DNA of 64,000 bases from Forficula auricularia (taxonomy: Eukaryota; Arthropoda; Insecta; Dermaptera; Forficulidae), in assembly GCA_024734495.1 (NCBI GenBank), contig JALMQS010000887.1, positions 1,319,611 through 1,383,610 on the forward strand. The letters run 5' to 3'. Below, in pieces: positions 21,520-32,280 of the stretch (positions are counted from its first letter, which is position 1; the number at the start of each line of letters is the position of its first letter). A program made the translations under genes and the position numbers. The notes beneath the pieces are model-generated. The model made no database searches, was not told the DNA's origin, and saw nothing but the letters and a program-made list of their open reading frames with translations.

Positions 21520-22140
21520 TAAGATAAGATAAATATGAGAAATATTTAAATACCTATGTATTTACAAAGAATTTTTTTTCAAATCTAGTATATCGTGGGC
21601 TTCTTGCGAAAAGTCACTAACTACACTTTTGGTGGATTTTCATCTAATAGTACGTAGTTTTGTGTTTTGATCATATTTATCGATATAAAAATACTTTAAG
21701 GGAATCAAATTAACACAAACCCTATTAAAAGTAAAAAGAAATTTTACTAAGTGCACAATGTTCCGATTTTACAGAGCGGAAAAAAAATATAAATGTAAAG
21801 TATTTTACTCAATTGTGTGGTATTATGTTAGGTATGAAACATATTTATAATTACAAAAAACAAAAGCTAATCAATTAAATTGGTAGGTATCGTAAGTTTG
21901 AAGTTGGGTTATCTCAAATGTAAGAAAATGTTACTTAAATGACTTTTCGCAATATAATATTATCTTTTACAATTATGTCTGGTGGCGAGATTTGAGAAAA
22001 CTATCCAATTTTTATTTATTTCTTTATTTTTATTCATGTTATTTGATTTAAATTTGATCAAATAGGAAATAAAATGTTATTAAAATTAATAAGTTTGTTT
22101 CTAGGCCCAGTAAAAATAAAACAAATTAAAAAAAAATAAG
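21520..22140. other. AT-rich non-coding, no feature identified
   Basis: No gene or repeat boundary recognised. The sequence leads directly into the dispersed repeat at 22141. Confidence 0.35.
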
Positions 22141-22815
22141 CTGACGTTTTGTGGCCATCCACTTGACTTTACCATATAACCTGGCCCCTAAAATTATTTA
22201 TAATTATATAGGAGGGAGTTAGTTTTTGTATTTTTATACTTCTGGGGGTCCACTGATTATGTATACAAAATTTGGTTGAGTTTGGTAAATGGCCAATTTC
22301 ATTTTTTGACCCTACACCCCCCCCCCACATTTTGGGCGGTTAGTTTTTGCATTTTTAGACTTCTGGGGTCCACTGATTATGTATACAAAATTTGGTTGAG
22401 TTTGCTTAAATAGACTAGAATTTTAATTTTTAACCTCCCCTCCACCCTTTAATTTTGGGTCGATATGCACTAAAATCTAATCAGCTCTTAATCTCAATGG
22501 ACCAAAACCACGTTTAAAATTTGGTTCCCATATTCAAACTAGTTTTTGAGCTAGCTCGTCCACAAAAATTTGGTAACGCACAGACTAACTAACAGACTAA
22601 CAGACATTTTGACAAAACAATTATTATCTCGAAAAATATAATTTTTTCGATTTTTCCTTATTAGGGCTTTTTTGTAGACCGAAATGCCATGGTTTTGTTC
22701 AATTTTTTTAATCAAAATACTTTCAGCCGTTTTTGAGATATTTTGAAAAAAAGAAGGAAAAAACCACTTTTTTCATGCACGATTACAATACTTGACCATA
22801 CCCTGTATGGTAAAG
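22141..22815. repeat. Dispersed repeat D, about 680 bp, class unassigned
   Basis: One end reads CTGACGTTTTGTGGCCATCC, then ACTTGACTTTACCATA. The other reads ATGCACGATTACAATACTTG, then ACCATACCCTG. Between them are two copies of a block with CTGGGG(G)TCCACTGATTAT, GTATACAAAATTTGGTTGAG and a C-run, and a central region with GTAACGCACAGACTAACT. Further copies are at 27830-28530 (same direction) and 35636-36330 (inverted), with a decayed one near 61010-61620. No protein is encoded. I cannot identify clear inverted termini, so the class remains open (mariner-like MITE or Helitron-like filler are both possible). Confidence 0.6.
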
Positions 22816-23648
22816 TAATAATTGAACTACTTTTTACTAAAATCTTCTTCCATAATTCCATAAACATTCTCTCTATTATTATTAGGGAAAATTTAGTATT
22901 TGTAGCAGAAATGTCCAGAACATTTATAATATTATTTTCAAAAAATAGATAGGGTTGATTATATTAATTTTTAATATTATCACGTATTTCATTATCTATT
23001 CAAGTTGAGATATTCAAATTGAAATTAATTTGAATTAATATATAATTCCCTCAGCAAACAAATATCATCGGTTTTATATAGATATAATATTTCTATCCAA
23101 AATAATATGAACCTATAGGCTAAAATAGTTTTTGAATTGATAAAGCAGAATTCATCCATACCTTATTTTTACGTAATTATGTTATAAATTGCGAATGATA
23201 AACTCTAGTATTTTGTTGAAATATGGATTCTCCGTTATCTAAAATATCATATTAATTTTTTTTAGATTATAATTATTACATTACAAATTACTCGAATGTA
23301 CATCTGACTGAATTCGTCGTTTCATTAAAATAATGATTAGATATTAATTATAATAATTCGATATTAGTTTCAAAATAGGAAAGTGTAAATTATTTGTTAA
23401 TCAGACAGCCATGTAAAATTTGTTCATTAAAAAAAAGACTGTGCTCTAATTCACTACGATTACGATTATATATAATGAGTTTGATAAATTATTCATCATT
23501 AAAAAATATTAGTGTTTTTATTTATTTTTTTAGGAATAGAAATTATTTAAAACTAAAAAATTCTTGCCGAGAGTAGAAGAATTGTTGAGTAGGTATATAG
23601 TATAAAAGAAAATCAAAGAAGGTGTTCTTTACTGTTGTTTATCCAATT
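22816..23648. other. AT-rich non-coding, no feature identified
   Basis: No gene or defined repeat. The GCCGAGAGTAG string at 23565 on the plus strand is a reverse-strand match to the family A terminal tag (CTACTCTCGGC), but the rest of that element is not recognisable. Confidence 0.35.
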
Positions 23649-23878
23649 GTTTAGATCAGTGTTTCTCAACCTTTTTTGGTTGATGGCACACTAAAAATAA
23701 CTGGAATCATTTGCTGCACACCTAAATATGTTATATAGATAAAAAAAGTAAAACTTGTATGACACAAAAAAAAAATGAAGTAATTGCAAATACTATTTCA
23801 AAGTTATAAAACCCATGCAATTTTAATTATTTGTCAAAAACGCTCGCGGCACACAGGCTGAGAAACACTGGCTTAGAG
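23649..23878. mobile_element. hAT MITE, 214 bp, with 8-bp target duplication
   Basis: The element (23657-23870) begins CAGTGTTTCTCAACCTTTTT and ends GGCTGAGAAACACTG, the inverted complement, a widespread hAT terminus. The flanking octamers are GTTTAGAT and GCTTAGAG (6 of 8 identical), consistent with an aged 8-bp duplication. No coding capacity. It needs a hAT transposase made elsewhere. Confidence 0.8.
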
Positions 23879-24140
23879 AGCCCAAAATCTAAACAATTTT
23901 TGGCATTGAAAATACAAAGATTTTGCTACAGAACAATGTTTGTAAGACGATTTCTTTTTAAGAATTAAATTTTTCTATTGAATGATAAAAATGAAGAAAA
24001 AAGTAAAACTTTTTCACGACCCAGTACGTTCGCCAGTTAGAACAAGTATTTTTTCATATTATTGTCTGAATATTATTGGAGTTCAATTAAACCCAAGAGC
24101 AAAAGACCAATCCTAGAATAATAGAAATTAAAAATTGAAT

Positions 24141-25130
24141 CTTTAATAGTCTGAACAGGTCTTAACTTGTATTTATTTGGCATCCTTGCATTTCCTTCGC
24201 CATAAAGAAAATAGTTAGATAATTTCGAGGAGTGAACCGCGACCTAATATTCTGTACCCCTACTTCCACTTCCACTTTTATTTCCAAATAATATTATTGT
24301 ACCCCAGGCTGGGGTACAAATAAATCGATATGAAGTAGGATCATCGAATGTGCACTTCCAAGGACTTGGATAAGGACAATAATCTGAGTTTTCCATATCT
24401 CCGGTATATCTTGATTTTGATATATGTAGTTAAATATATTAACTAATTCTACTTTGCCCTCTATAGGAATATTATTTATCATGCTGTAAGAAATATTATC
24501 AAATCCCGGTGATGTATGTCGTTTATATTTTAAGGTTAATTCTTGTTCGGCAATAGTGAAATTATCATTTAAAAATGAGCCTGATCCTGATTGGGATAGA
24601 TCACTGTTTCTTGTGTGACTGTTGGGGTGCAAAATATTGGTCTTTAATAATTCGAACAGGTCTTAACTTGTATTTATTTGGCATCCTTGCATTTCCTTCG
24701 CCATAAAGAAAATAGTTAGATAATTTCGAGGAGTGAACCGCGACCTAATATTCTGTACCCCTACTTCCACTTCCGCACATTTCAATAATATTATTGTACC
24801 CCAGGTAGGGTACAATAGGTCGATATAGTAGGATCATCCAGGCTGCTAGGTTTTAGGATAGGGACAATCTGGGTTTTCCATATCTCCGGTATATCTTGAT
24901 TTTGATATATGTAGTTAAATATATTAACTAATTCTACTTTGCCCTCTATAGGAATATTATTTATCATGCTGTAAGAAATATTATCAAATCCCGGTGATGT
25001 ATGTCGTTTATATTTTAAGGTTAATTCTTGTTCGGCAATAGTGAAATTATCATTTAAAAAATGAGCCTGATCCTGATTGGGATAGATCACTGTTTCTTGT
25101 GTGACTGTTGGAGGTGCCAATATTTCCTTG
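24141..25130. repeat. 501-bp direct duplication within the Jockey LINE 3' part
   Basis: Copy 1 (24141-24641) and copy 2 (24642 to about 25130) are near-identical and have a constant offset of 501 bp (CTTAACTTGTATTTATTTGG at 24161 and 24662). Each contains a hAT-like terminus (CGAGGAGTGAACCGCGACC, compare the MITE at 41180), a GTACCCCAG-rich junction and the same piece of reverse transcriptase. Differences cluster near 24300-24390 against 24800-24870 as small insertions and deletions. The copy boundaries could reflect a real tandem duplication or two haplotypes/read versions joined in assembly. Confidence 0.7.
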
Positions 25131-25210
25131 AATTCTTCAATCACGGACTCTTTTACTTTATTATTTCTTAAAGATCCAATGTTTTTCATAGTTTTGATTT
25201 TATAGCCCAT
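24791..25210 (-). pseudogene. LINE reverse transcriptase N-terminal part, frameshifted from the endonuclease
   Basis: This 139-residue frame continues the LINE ORF2 after a one-base shift: the same bases near 25195-25215 read NIWAIKSKL in the endonuclease frame and YKIKTMKNIGSLR here. It includes the RT entry motif KRHTSPGFDNISY and the IPEIWKTQIVPILKP segment that normally precedes YRPI. It ends at the GTACCCCAG junction before any catalytic Asp. The upstream duplicate at 24294-24632 encodes the same middle 80 residues with altered ends. Confidence 0.75.
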
Positions 25211-26358
25211 ATATTTTTTATTGGAGTATCCTTAGTTAAACTGCCACAGAATTTTTTCCAACTGGTTATTTTTTTTTCTTTAAAATAATCTTTGGTTTCT
25301 TTTTCTGTTTTCTTGTATTCCTCATAGTTAATTGGATTCATATTTCTTTTATATTTCATGAACGCTTCTTTTCTTAACTTAATCTTTTCAGTGCAGGTCT
25401 TATCCCACCATGTGGGTGATTTTATTTTATTTAATGTTTTAGTTTTTTTCTGTGGTATTGAATGAGTAGCAGCTGTTTCTATTATCTTTATGAAATTTTC
25501 ATACCTTTCTGCTGGATTGGTGTATGTTGCAGGAAGGTTTTCTAAGATTATATTCTGATACAGTGTGAAATCAGCCTTGTCTAGATTCCATTTAATTATG
25601 GGACCATAGTTTGCAGTGTTATTATTATTTTGTGTTACTTTAATTTTAGTAGGAAGATTAATATTTAGTATTATTGGAAGATGATCGGAGGACATTGGAT
25701 CTGGGTCTACCCGCCACTCAATATTTGGAGCAATGTCTGCTGTAGCCAGTGTTAGATCAAGTGGGGATGAAATTCTATTGTTTCTTTCAACCATCGTATT
25801 AGAACCATCATTTAAAATTATAAGGTTTTCCTTATCTATATTTTCGAGTAATTTTACTCCCGCCTGTGTCGTTTTTTTACATCCCCAGACCATATGATGG
25901 CTGTTAAGGTCTCCGCCAATTATAGTTGGTCCCTTTTTGAAATTATTTAATTTATTCCATTCCCTATATGGGATTTTTTTCCCAGGGGGCACATAGACTG
26001 AGTATAAATTTAAGTTAAAATTTTTTAAGGATATGCTAATTCCACATATTTCCATTGAATTAAAATCGTCCGTAATTTTTATTTCACTAAAATTAATAGA
26101 TCTATGAACTAGGATAGCGGATCCGTCATAGCAGGAGTCGCGATCTTTTCTCATAATATTATATTCAGATAAGTAGAAATGGCTTTTTTTAGAAAGCCAG
26201 GTTTCAGTTAAAAGAATTATTTGATATTGTTCGATTTTTATTTTACTTTCTAAATTTATTTTATTTGCGTTGATCGATCGACAATTCCATTGCATTATCT
26301 TGAGATTCTTGAAATCCATGAGTGTGATTAATATATTTCGTTTCCAATAATTTTTCAA
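25186..26358 (-). CDS. Jockey LINE ORF2 endonuclease domain (390 aa open frame)
   Basis: An APE-type endonuclease that nicks target DNA to prime reverse transcription. Visible catalytic motifs are QWNCRSI (Asn near residue 25), TETWLS (Glu near 52), GGDLNSHH (Asp 150, Asn 152), SPLDLTLA (Asp near 201) and SSDHLPI (Asp-His near 225). The first Met is listed; MDFKNLKIMQWN at residue 14 is an equally good start. About 150 residues of linker with a WWDKTC motif (TWWD.C is common in Jockey proteins) follow the endonuclease. The frame ends by a shift into the RT part at 25186. The domain itself has no stops. Confidence 0.85.
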   Translation of the reverse strand: MKNYWKRNILITLMDFKNLKIMQWNCRSINANKINLESKIKIEQYQIILLTETWLSKKSHFYLSEYNIMRKDRDSCYDGSAILVHRSINFSEIKITDDFNSMEICGISISLKNFNLNLYSVYVPPGKKIPYREWNKLNNFKKGPTIIGGDLNSHHMVWGCKKTTQAGVKLLENIDKENLIILNDGSNTMVERNNRISSPLDLTLATADIAPNIEWRVDPDPMSSDHLPIILNINLPTKIKVTQNNNNTANYGPIIKWNLDKADFTLYQNIILENLPATYTNPAERYENFIKIIETAATHSIPQKKTKTLNKIKSPTWWDKTCTEKIKLRKEAFMKYKRNMNPINYEEYKKTEKETKDYFKEKKITSWKKFCGSLTKDTPIKNIWAIKSKL

Positions 26359-26600
26359 TATCTTTTAAATTTTCAATAATATTAGATGGTTCTTGTTGAG
26401 AGAATTCTACAATTTTCCTTTTTATGTTATTAAAATAATCTTCAACATTTTCAATTATTTTGCTCTCATTTGTTTTTTCGTGTTCGATAATATTATTTTC
26501 TTTAGGGGAATTATTTTCTTTTCTAGTATCTTTATTGCTGATTACTATATCTTTTTTATTTTTTTTTTAATTCTTTGTTTTGATTTAGTTGTCGGAATCC
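26261..26600 (-). pseudogene. C-terminal remnant of LINE ORF1
   Basis: On the minus strand an Asn/Glu/Lys-rich frame (with NVEDYFNNIKRKIVEFSQ and ENLKDIEKLLETKY) runs to a TAA at 26261-26263, overlapping the start of the endonuclease frame by about 100 bases. The overlap and order fit ORF1 of a Jockey-type LINE, but no zinc knuckles are present, so the assignment depends on context. It is broken in a poly-A tract near 26560-26570. Confidence 0.45.
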
Positions 26601-26619
26601 TCTCTTAATATGTATAATA

Positions 26620-26705
26620 TGTATATGTTTATTTACATCAAGTAGAGGATAATCTCATTGATTTATCTTTATAAATCAACAACTTTGCTACTCTTGGCAA
26701 AACAA
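26620..26705 (+). repeat. Family A tail module
   Basis: The sequence ATGTTTATTTACATCAAGTA, then AGGATAATCTCATT, then AATCAACAACTTTGCTACTC and TTGGCAAAAC matches the 3' module shared with 36450-36535, 46960-47042 and 56250-56325. The hammerhead core is absent. It directly abuts the truncated 5' side of the Jockey fragment. Confidence 0.6.
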
Positions 26706-26999
26706 AATCTTTTCAATTAATTTTTGTTTTGTTTTTAATTTGCGTATTCCTGTAATACGTGAATTAATATTATTCTGTCTATAAATATAATCCACTGCCA
26801 GTTTTTTCTTTTCAACATATAATTATAATTGTTTTGGAAACTAAAATATCCGTTTGGTTTGGATCGGAATTTCCAATAAATACTTGTAAGCAGCAGCCTT
26901 GAATGATTAATACATCTTAACCTACCACAATCTACTCCATCACACGTACATAATCATGTTTTTTCTTTCTGATTTTTTTTTATCCAGGACTACATAATT

Positions 27000-27490
27000 T
27001 AATTTCCGAAAGAAATTAATAATCCCGACGCCTATAACCCCCTCTTTCTCCCTTCTCCCACCGCTGCCACCAAGTAGAGCCACCCGGTGGAGGAATAAAT
27101 TATGTTGAACGTTGTTCGCGTGTGTTAGTGAACTTCCCAAGCAATTATTCACCGGCGTGTGTCAGTCACACACAACGCCAACCTATTTACACTAATGCTA
27201 ATTTATTACATTATATTTCGAGAAGGTGGGCTCCTTCGATCGGCTGACGTCACTTGCGCCCATTATAGATAAATTACTTACGTCATACTACAGTAAGTAT
27301 GATGTCTAATTACCTCTCATCTACCACAACTCCTTCGCCAACTAACTCCCAGTACGGGTATCAATTAAGTAAGGTGTCGTCGTGAGAGTAAAGAGTTTGC
27401 GTGATTTGCATGCAGACAACATAGCGAGCGAACCAACAAACGCGCGCATTGCTGACGATCTGGAACTAATCCAAAGACGATTCTATTAAG
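27000..27490. promoter_or_regulatory. CpG-containing block with palindromic CRE, candidate regulatory region
   Basis: This stretch is distinctly GC-richer than its surroundings and shows no match to other repeats in the window. It contains the palindromic cAMP-response element TGACGTCA in GGCTGACGTCACTTGCGCCC (27241), a second TTACGTCAT nearby (27278), an ATTTGCATGC octamer-like site (27406) and GCGAGCGAACC and ACGCGCGC runs. A tandem-like GTGTGTCAGTCACACACAAC palindrome is at 27158. No convincing open frame. It may be a promoter or 5' untranslated region of a gene beyond the window. This is inference from composition and motifs. Confidence 0.35.
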
Positions 27491-27829
27491 AATTTGACAA
27501 CCAACTTGATTTCATTTCATAGCTTAATATACTTAATCAATTTAATTAGAGATAGATTAATATGAAGATATTAGTGAATTGGCTTGGAAAAATAATCAAC
27601 TGGTTTGTTCACCACACGACTTTCACATTTTCATTTATTTGAACTCATCGCGACAATACTAATTTACACCCCCTTCCTTTATTCCGTTTTTTTTTTTAAA
27701 TCGTTGGAGACTTTTTAACCAAGGTCAAGTTCCTAGAGCCCCACAAAAAAAAATTCAATTTTACTAAAACAAATTTCTATAGTAATCCATCTCAAAAAAT
27801 CAATTTAATAATTTATAAATAAATTGGCG

Positions 27830-28530
27830 CGTTCTGATGTGTCCATCCACTTGACTTTACCATAAACCCTCTGCCCCCCTCCTTATATATATAATATTTT
27901 ATAAAATTATTTATAATCATGTAGAGGGGTTAGTTTTTACATTTTTAGATTACTGGGGGCCAGTGATTATGTATACAGAATTTGATTACGTTTTCTCAAA
28001 TGGCTTAGATTTTATATTTTAACCCCCCCCCCCCCCTTAATTTTGGGTCCAGAAAAAAAATATGTTCGTTATTATATATTCATTTTATAGTATATTTCAT
28101 TTTTCTTGTTTTTTTCAGTTTGAAAATATTATAATTTTAAATTTTAACCCCCCCACCCCTTAATTTTGGGTCGATATGCACCAAAGTCTAATCAGCTCTT
28201 AATCTCAATGCTCCAAAACTACATATGAAATTTGGTTTTAACATTCACACTTGTTTTTGAACTAGTTCGTCCAAAAAAAATTGGTAACGCACAAACTAAC
28301 AACCAGACTAACAGACAGACTAATAGACATTTTGACAAAACAGTTATTATCCGGAAAAATATAATTTTTTTGATGTTCACTTATGAGTGTTTTTTTGTAG
28401 ACCGAAACGTCATGGTTTCAGCCAATTTTTTTAATCAATATCGTTCCAGTCGTTTTTGAGAAATTTCCAAAAAAAAAGAAGCAAAAAACCACTTTTTAAT
28501 GCACGATTACAATACTTGACCATTTTGTCG
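27830..28530. repeat. Dispersed repeat D, second copy
   Basis: Same orientation and landmarks as the copy at 22141: GTCCATCCACTTGACTTTAC near 27840, GTATACAGAATTTGATTACG near 27970, GTAACGCACAAACTAAC near 28283 and ATGCACGATTACAATACTTG at 28499. It carries a C-run (28023-28036) at the same internal place. The second GTATAC block is replaced by other sequence near 28045-28140. Confidence 0.6.
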
Positions 28531-28873
28531 AGTAATAATATTAATACTTTCTTAAAATAATCAAATTTAGCCTTATCCATCCATTTAGGTATTACAATTT
28601 TTCATACTTAAATAAAGAAATAGATTTAAATTTAATAAATAATTATAAACTTTTTTCTTATTTAGTAATTATTCCTACGAGCTTATTTGAGAAGAAAATT
28701 TTGAAATGTTTGATTCTCTAATTACCTTTTTTCATTGTGAGTGAATCCGTGCCTTTGCAATTACTCGTCCAGCATTTGTTTTTCCTTTCGAAAATATTTT
28801 AACTTTTGAAAACATTGATAAGATTGTCCTTACATTCTTATTCATTTTTTTAATGAAAATTATGAGAGAAAGA

Positions 28874-29316
28874 TTTACACCAAAAAGGTGCAACCTCTAA
28901 AGGCCTGGATTGGCCCCTCCATCGTGAAAAGAAGAAGAAAGAATTTTATGGGTTGGCGGGGGTCGAAGGTATCTGTGGATACGGGTCTTAAATAGCTGAA
29001 GGTTATAAGTCGCGGGAAAGATGGTGGCAGGGAGCGACTTCCAGTCTCTGGAGGTCATAGGGATAAAAGAGTTGGCGAAAGCGCTTGTTCGACTTTTATC
29101 CAATTTGACAGCGAAGGGGTGCTGAGCTTTTGAAAACCGCGTGTTTCTTGTAAAGAGGGCATTAATGATAAATTCACGGCATTCATGGCATTTAATGATA
29201 AATTCACGGCATTCATGGCATTTAATGATAAATTCACTTTTGACATTATCAAGACCATGTCCTTTATAGGATTTTCTAATTAATGAAATTAACCCTCCAA
29301 GTATCACAGCAGTCAC
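28874..29316 (-). pseudogene. LINE reverse transcriptase C-terminus with internal 30-bp repeats
   Basis: The open frame ends in a sequence typical of arthropod CR1/Jockey-like elements: AQHPFAVKLDKSRTSAFANS, then FIPMTSRDWKSLPATIFPAT, then YNLQLFKTRIHRYLRP. Catalytic RT motifs are absent, so it is only the 3' end of a LINE. Near the start a 30-bp unit at 29163-29236 is repeated about two and a half times, giving a CREFIIKCHE decapeptide repeat. A related but more decayed copy is at 9476-9740. Confidence 0.7.
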
Positions 29317-30370
29317 GTATTTTACTGTAACTGCAAATAAAATAAATATTTAGGTTTTTTGAATTTGGACAGATTACATATTATATAAGTAGATGTATAT
29401 TTATTACTATTACTTTTTTTATGACGGAATCCTGAGTAAATATAATCAGAACTGAAAACAAATTTTCTAACTTTAATTTATCTTGTCTTTGTCATTTTTA
29501 CTTTTAACTAAAAATTGTATAATCACTTTTTTGGTTTAATTGAATGATACAACTTTTCGGAGTAGTTTTTAATTGAATAAGTATAATATTTCATCCCTTT
29601 AGCTAAGATTGATTATATATACATTTAGATTTAACATATAGAGATTAGAAATTAATTTGATTTTGAGCTTAGATCTTATTTATTTCAAAATTACAAAATA
29701 ATTTAAAGTAAATATAATTATAAATTCACTAAATTTGAAATTATCATTCTATCCTAAGGTAAGGTAACGGTCACTAAAAAAGCAGCCGAAAATCCAAGTA
29801 AATCCTAACAAACTTAAGCTGAATCTTTGGTTGTCTATTTCAAACTCTAAAAAATTACTTTCTGATGAAAATATTGAGGAATAATTTGCGTACTGGATGT
29901 TGATATTGGTAGAATTAACGTTAATACTCAGGTAAAACATGAAATAAATCTTATTCAGCAAAAAAATTTCTTTTAACATGTTTTCTTTTCTGGATGTTTT
30001 TGAGATAGAACTATCTATCTGAATGTACAGTACATCAAATATTTAAAATCAAAAGACAACTCCAAAATGTGTTTAGGCTGTGCCTACTAAATGTATTACT
30101 TTAGCATACACTTAGCAATTTTTGAATTTTCAACACAACTAAGTCTTACATTATACTTCCCGATTATGTTTAAACATATCGCCGGCGTTTTCTCTGTTCG
30201 ATAAATTTTTCATGGTAGCATAGACAAAATAACTTGACATTAAAATGTCGACCACCGAGGGGCATCGCAGCTTTTTGATTATCCAAATGATAATAAAAAA
30301 AATGTTATTGGTGAAATGCAAAGTAGTTATTCTGTTTCCTGATAACTTTTAATACTATTTTCTTTGTTAA
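29317..30370. other. AT-rich non-coding, no feature identified
   Basis: A 76-codon minus-strand frame at 29749-29979 has no recognisable domain. No other structure noted. Confidence 0.35.
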
Positions 30371-30371
30371 C

Positions 30372-30530
30372 TCCTGATGATGGGCTCGTAACCCAAAATA
30401 TATATCGATATAAAACTCAAAACATATATTTATATTTGTTTTATTTTACCTTGAAACTTTTACTTACTTTTTATTAAAAATGTTTCATGAACCGACAGCT
30501 AACTCTTTAAAAATTTTAGATTACTATCCG
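30372..30530 (+). ncRNA. Hammerhead-like motif, family B, with tail
   Basis: CTC, CTGATGA, TGGGCTCGTAACCC, then AAAATATATATC and GATATAAAACTC (30371-30417). Stem II is GGG/CCC. The GAAA box is changed to AAAA, so this copy is probably inactive. It is followed by the family B tail (CATATATTTATATTTGTTTT, then AAAATGTTTCATGAACCGAC and CTCTTTAAAAATTTT). Related copies are at 51848, 51905, 55761 and 55885. Confidence 0.5.
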
Positions 30531-30732
30531 CTGGCTTATTTCGGGGAGCTGTTTTCTTTGTTAAATTAACCATGATGATTAGAAATTATCGATAGAAAAA
30601 GCTATAACAAGAAGAAGATATAATTCCTAGGCCCCCGCATCAAATTTCGGGCCCAGAACCCAAAAGTTAATTTTACTTAGGGAAAGTGGTGTAGGTTTTA
30701 GGTGAAACATGATATTAATTAATAAAGTATAG

Positions 30733-30803
30733 GGAGTGTAGTTTCACAGTGAATGAAATAAAACTCAAAAAGGTTTATTTCATTCACTGTGAAACTACAC
30801 TCC
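30733..30803. repeat. Perfect 30-bp inverted repeat
   Basis: The arms (30733-30762 and 30774-30803) are exactly complementary over 30 bases, beginning GGAGTGTAGTTTCACAGTG, with an 11-base loop ACTCAAAAAGG-like sequence. Such an arm with ACTCAAAA in the loop resembles the inverted partner copies of family B elements. Confidence 0.7.
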
Positions 30804-30833
30804 TTTTACATTATTAATTCCCAAAAGTAAATT

Positions 30834-32280
30834 TATTGGGAGAAAATCAGCAACCCTAGAGGAATTCACCTTCGGCGAATAATATATAAATAATTATAAA
30901 AGTTGTAGTTCACCGATATCTTATTGATTCTATATATTATCTTGAATAGAGGTTACCCATATCGAGATTTCCTATTTCTCATTGTGAGATATAACTGTGA
31001 AACACATCCTGCATCAAATTTCGGGACTAGAACCCAAAATCTGAACCGGGCCCCTTATTAGGGAATAAGTATGTGTTTTTTATAAAATGGAAAAGGTTCG
31101 TCGGGACCCACAGGTGCAGTTTGACCCCCCCCCCTGCCGGGGGCAAGTAGAATTCTCAAAATTCAAAATTATTTAGATTGACACTGTTTAATTTCAGAAA
31201 CCTCCTGAAATGGAACATGAATTCTTGTGAACGGCTAAACAAAATAATATACTCCATGTTCTTCCAGGTGTATTGATTAGTATTTTTTCTTCAAAATTCT
31301 ATATAAAAAATAGACATTTTTGTAACTCAAACAGTTTTCGAGTTTTGTGATTTAAATGGCAAAATTACCCTCTTGTAGTTAAACTTGGATAAAGAGTAAC
31401 TAGGGTCAAACAAAATAGAATTTGGTTAACGATCAACATAGCCCTAGGGTCCCACAAAATAACTGACAAATCTCGACTATTTCCAGCTATAATTTTTAAT
31501 GAATGGCCACAAATATTTGACTTAACTGGCTGTTAAAGCTATCCGAGAGTTTGAACAGAGGTCATCCAATCAACTCTAAATGTGATAAATAATATTATCT
31601 CTGTTAGTATAGAGTATCGTCAAATATATTACTTGGAACTAAGAGAAATATAAGTTAATATTTCTAATCCTAAGGGGTCGTATGTTACCTCCGATATTTA
31701 TAGATACACCTATATTTTCCTGAGTAATGAGATAGATTGAAATTAATATCTTGAAAGTACTTAGACAGTCGTTTATGTCCGAAAACAAATCGATAAAATG
31801 AATATTCATTATTGTTCATTTAAGAAAAGTACTAATATTATACAAATTTATGTTTGTTTATACTATCTAGCTTCCTATCAATTTATCAGCAGGGGGTGGA
31901 TTTACAAACACAGCGGAAGTTTCACAAATAATAATCTAAAATGGGAAAATATATTCCTTTCATCTAAATGTTTAAATTAACAAATCGAAATTTCGATTCT
32001 TATACTCACATAAAAAAAAGATATTATTTTCTTTAGCTTAAAGGTAAATTTATTGGAAAAAATCAGCAACCCTAGATGTGCTCACCATCGGCGAATAACA
32101 TATATAAATAAAGAGAAAAGTTGTGGTTCACCGATAGATATCAGATATCAGGGAGTAATCTTATTAATTCTATATATTATCTTGAATAAATGTTACCCCT
32201 ATCGAGTTTTCTTATTTGCCACTACGAGATATAACTGTGAAACACATCTCGATAACAAAAATCTTCGGGTTGAACCCGCT
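30834..32280. repeat. Direct repeat pair of about 200 bp, 1.2 kb apart
   Basis: 30834-31040 and 32050-32260 share, in order, AAATCAGCAACCCTAGA, CGGCGAATAA, GTTCACCGATA, TTCTATATATTATCTTGAAT, GTTACCC and GAGATATAACTGTGAAACAC. A third partial text (GCATCAAATTTCGGGCCCAG at 30637, GCATCAAATTTCGGGACTAG at 31012) repeats locally. Between them is AT-rich non-coding DNA (31041-32049) in which I recognise nothing else. Class unknown. Confidence 0.5.

Larger units (their letters stand above)
24294..26600 (-). mobile_element. Jockey-type LINE fragment (partial ORF1, endonuclease, partial RT)
   Basis: On the minus strand this carries, in order, a small piece of ORF1, a complete endonuclease and the first part of the reverse transcriptase, which stops short of its catalytic motifs. 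The downstream RT core and natural 3' end are replaced by sequence containing a hAT-like end, and the region is duplicated (501 bp). The 5' side ends near 26600, where a family A tail (26620-26705) begins. Arthropod Jockey-like elements usually have ORF1 overlapping ORF2, as seen here. Confidence 0.75.

Noticed and set aside
22743..22952. 69-codon frame at the end of repeat D
   Set aside because: It starts inside repeat D and is not kept in the other copies.
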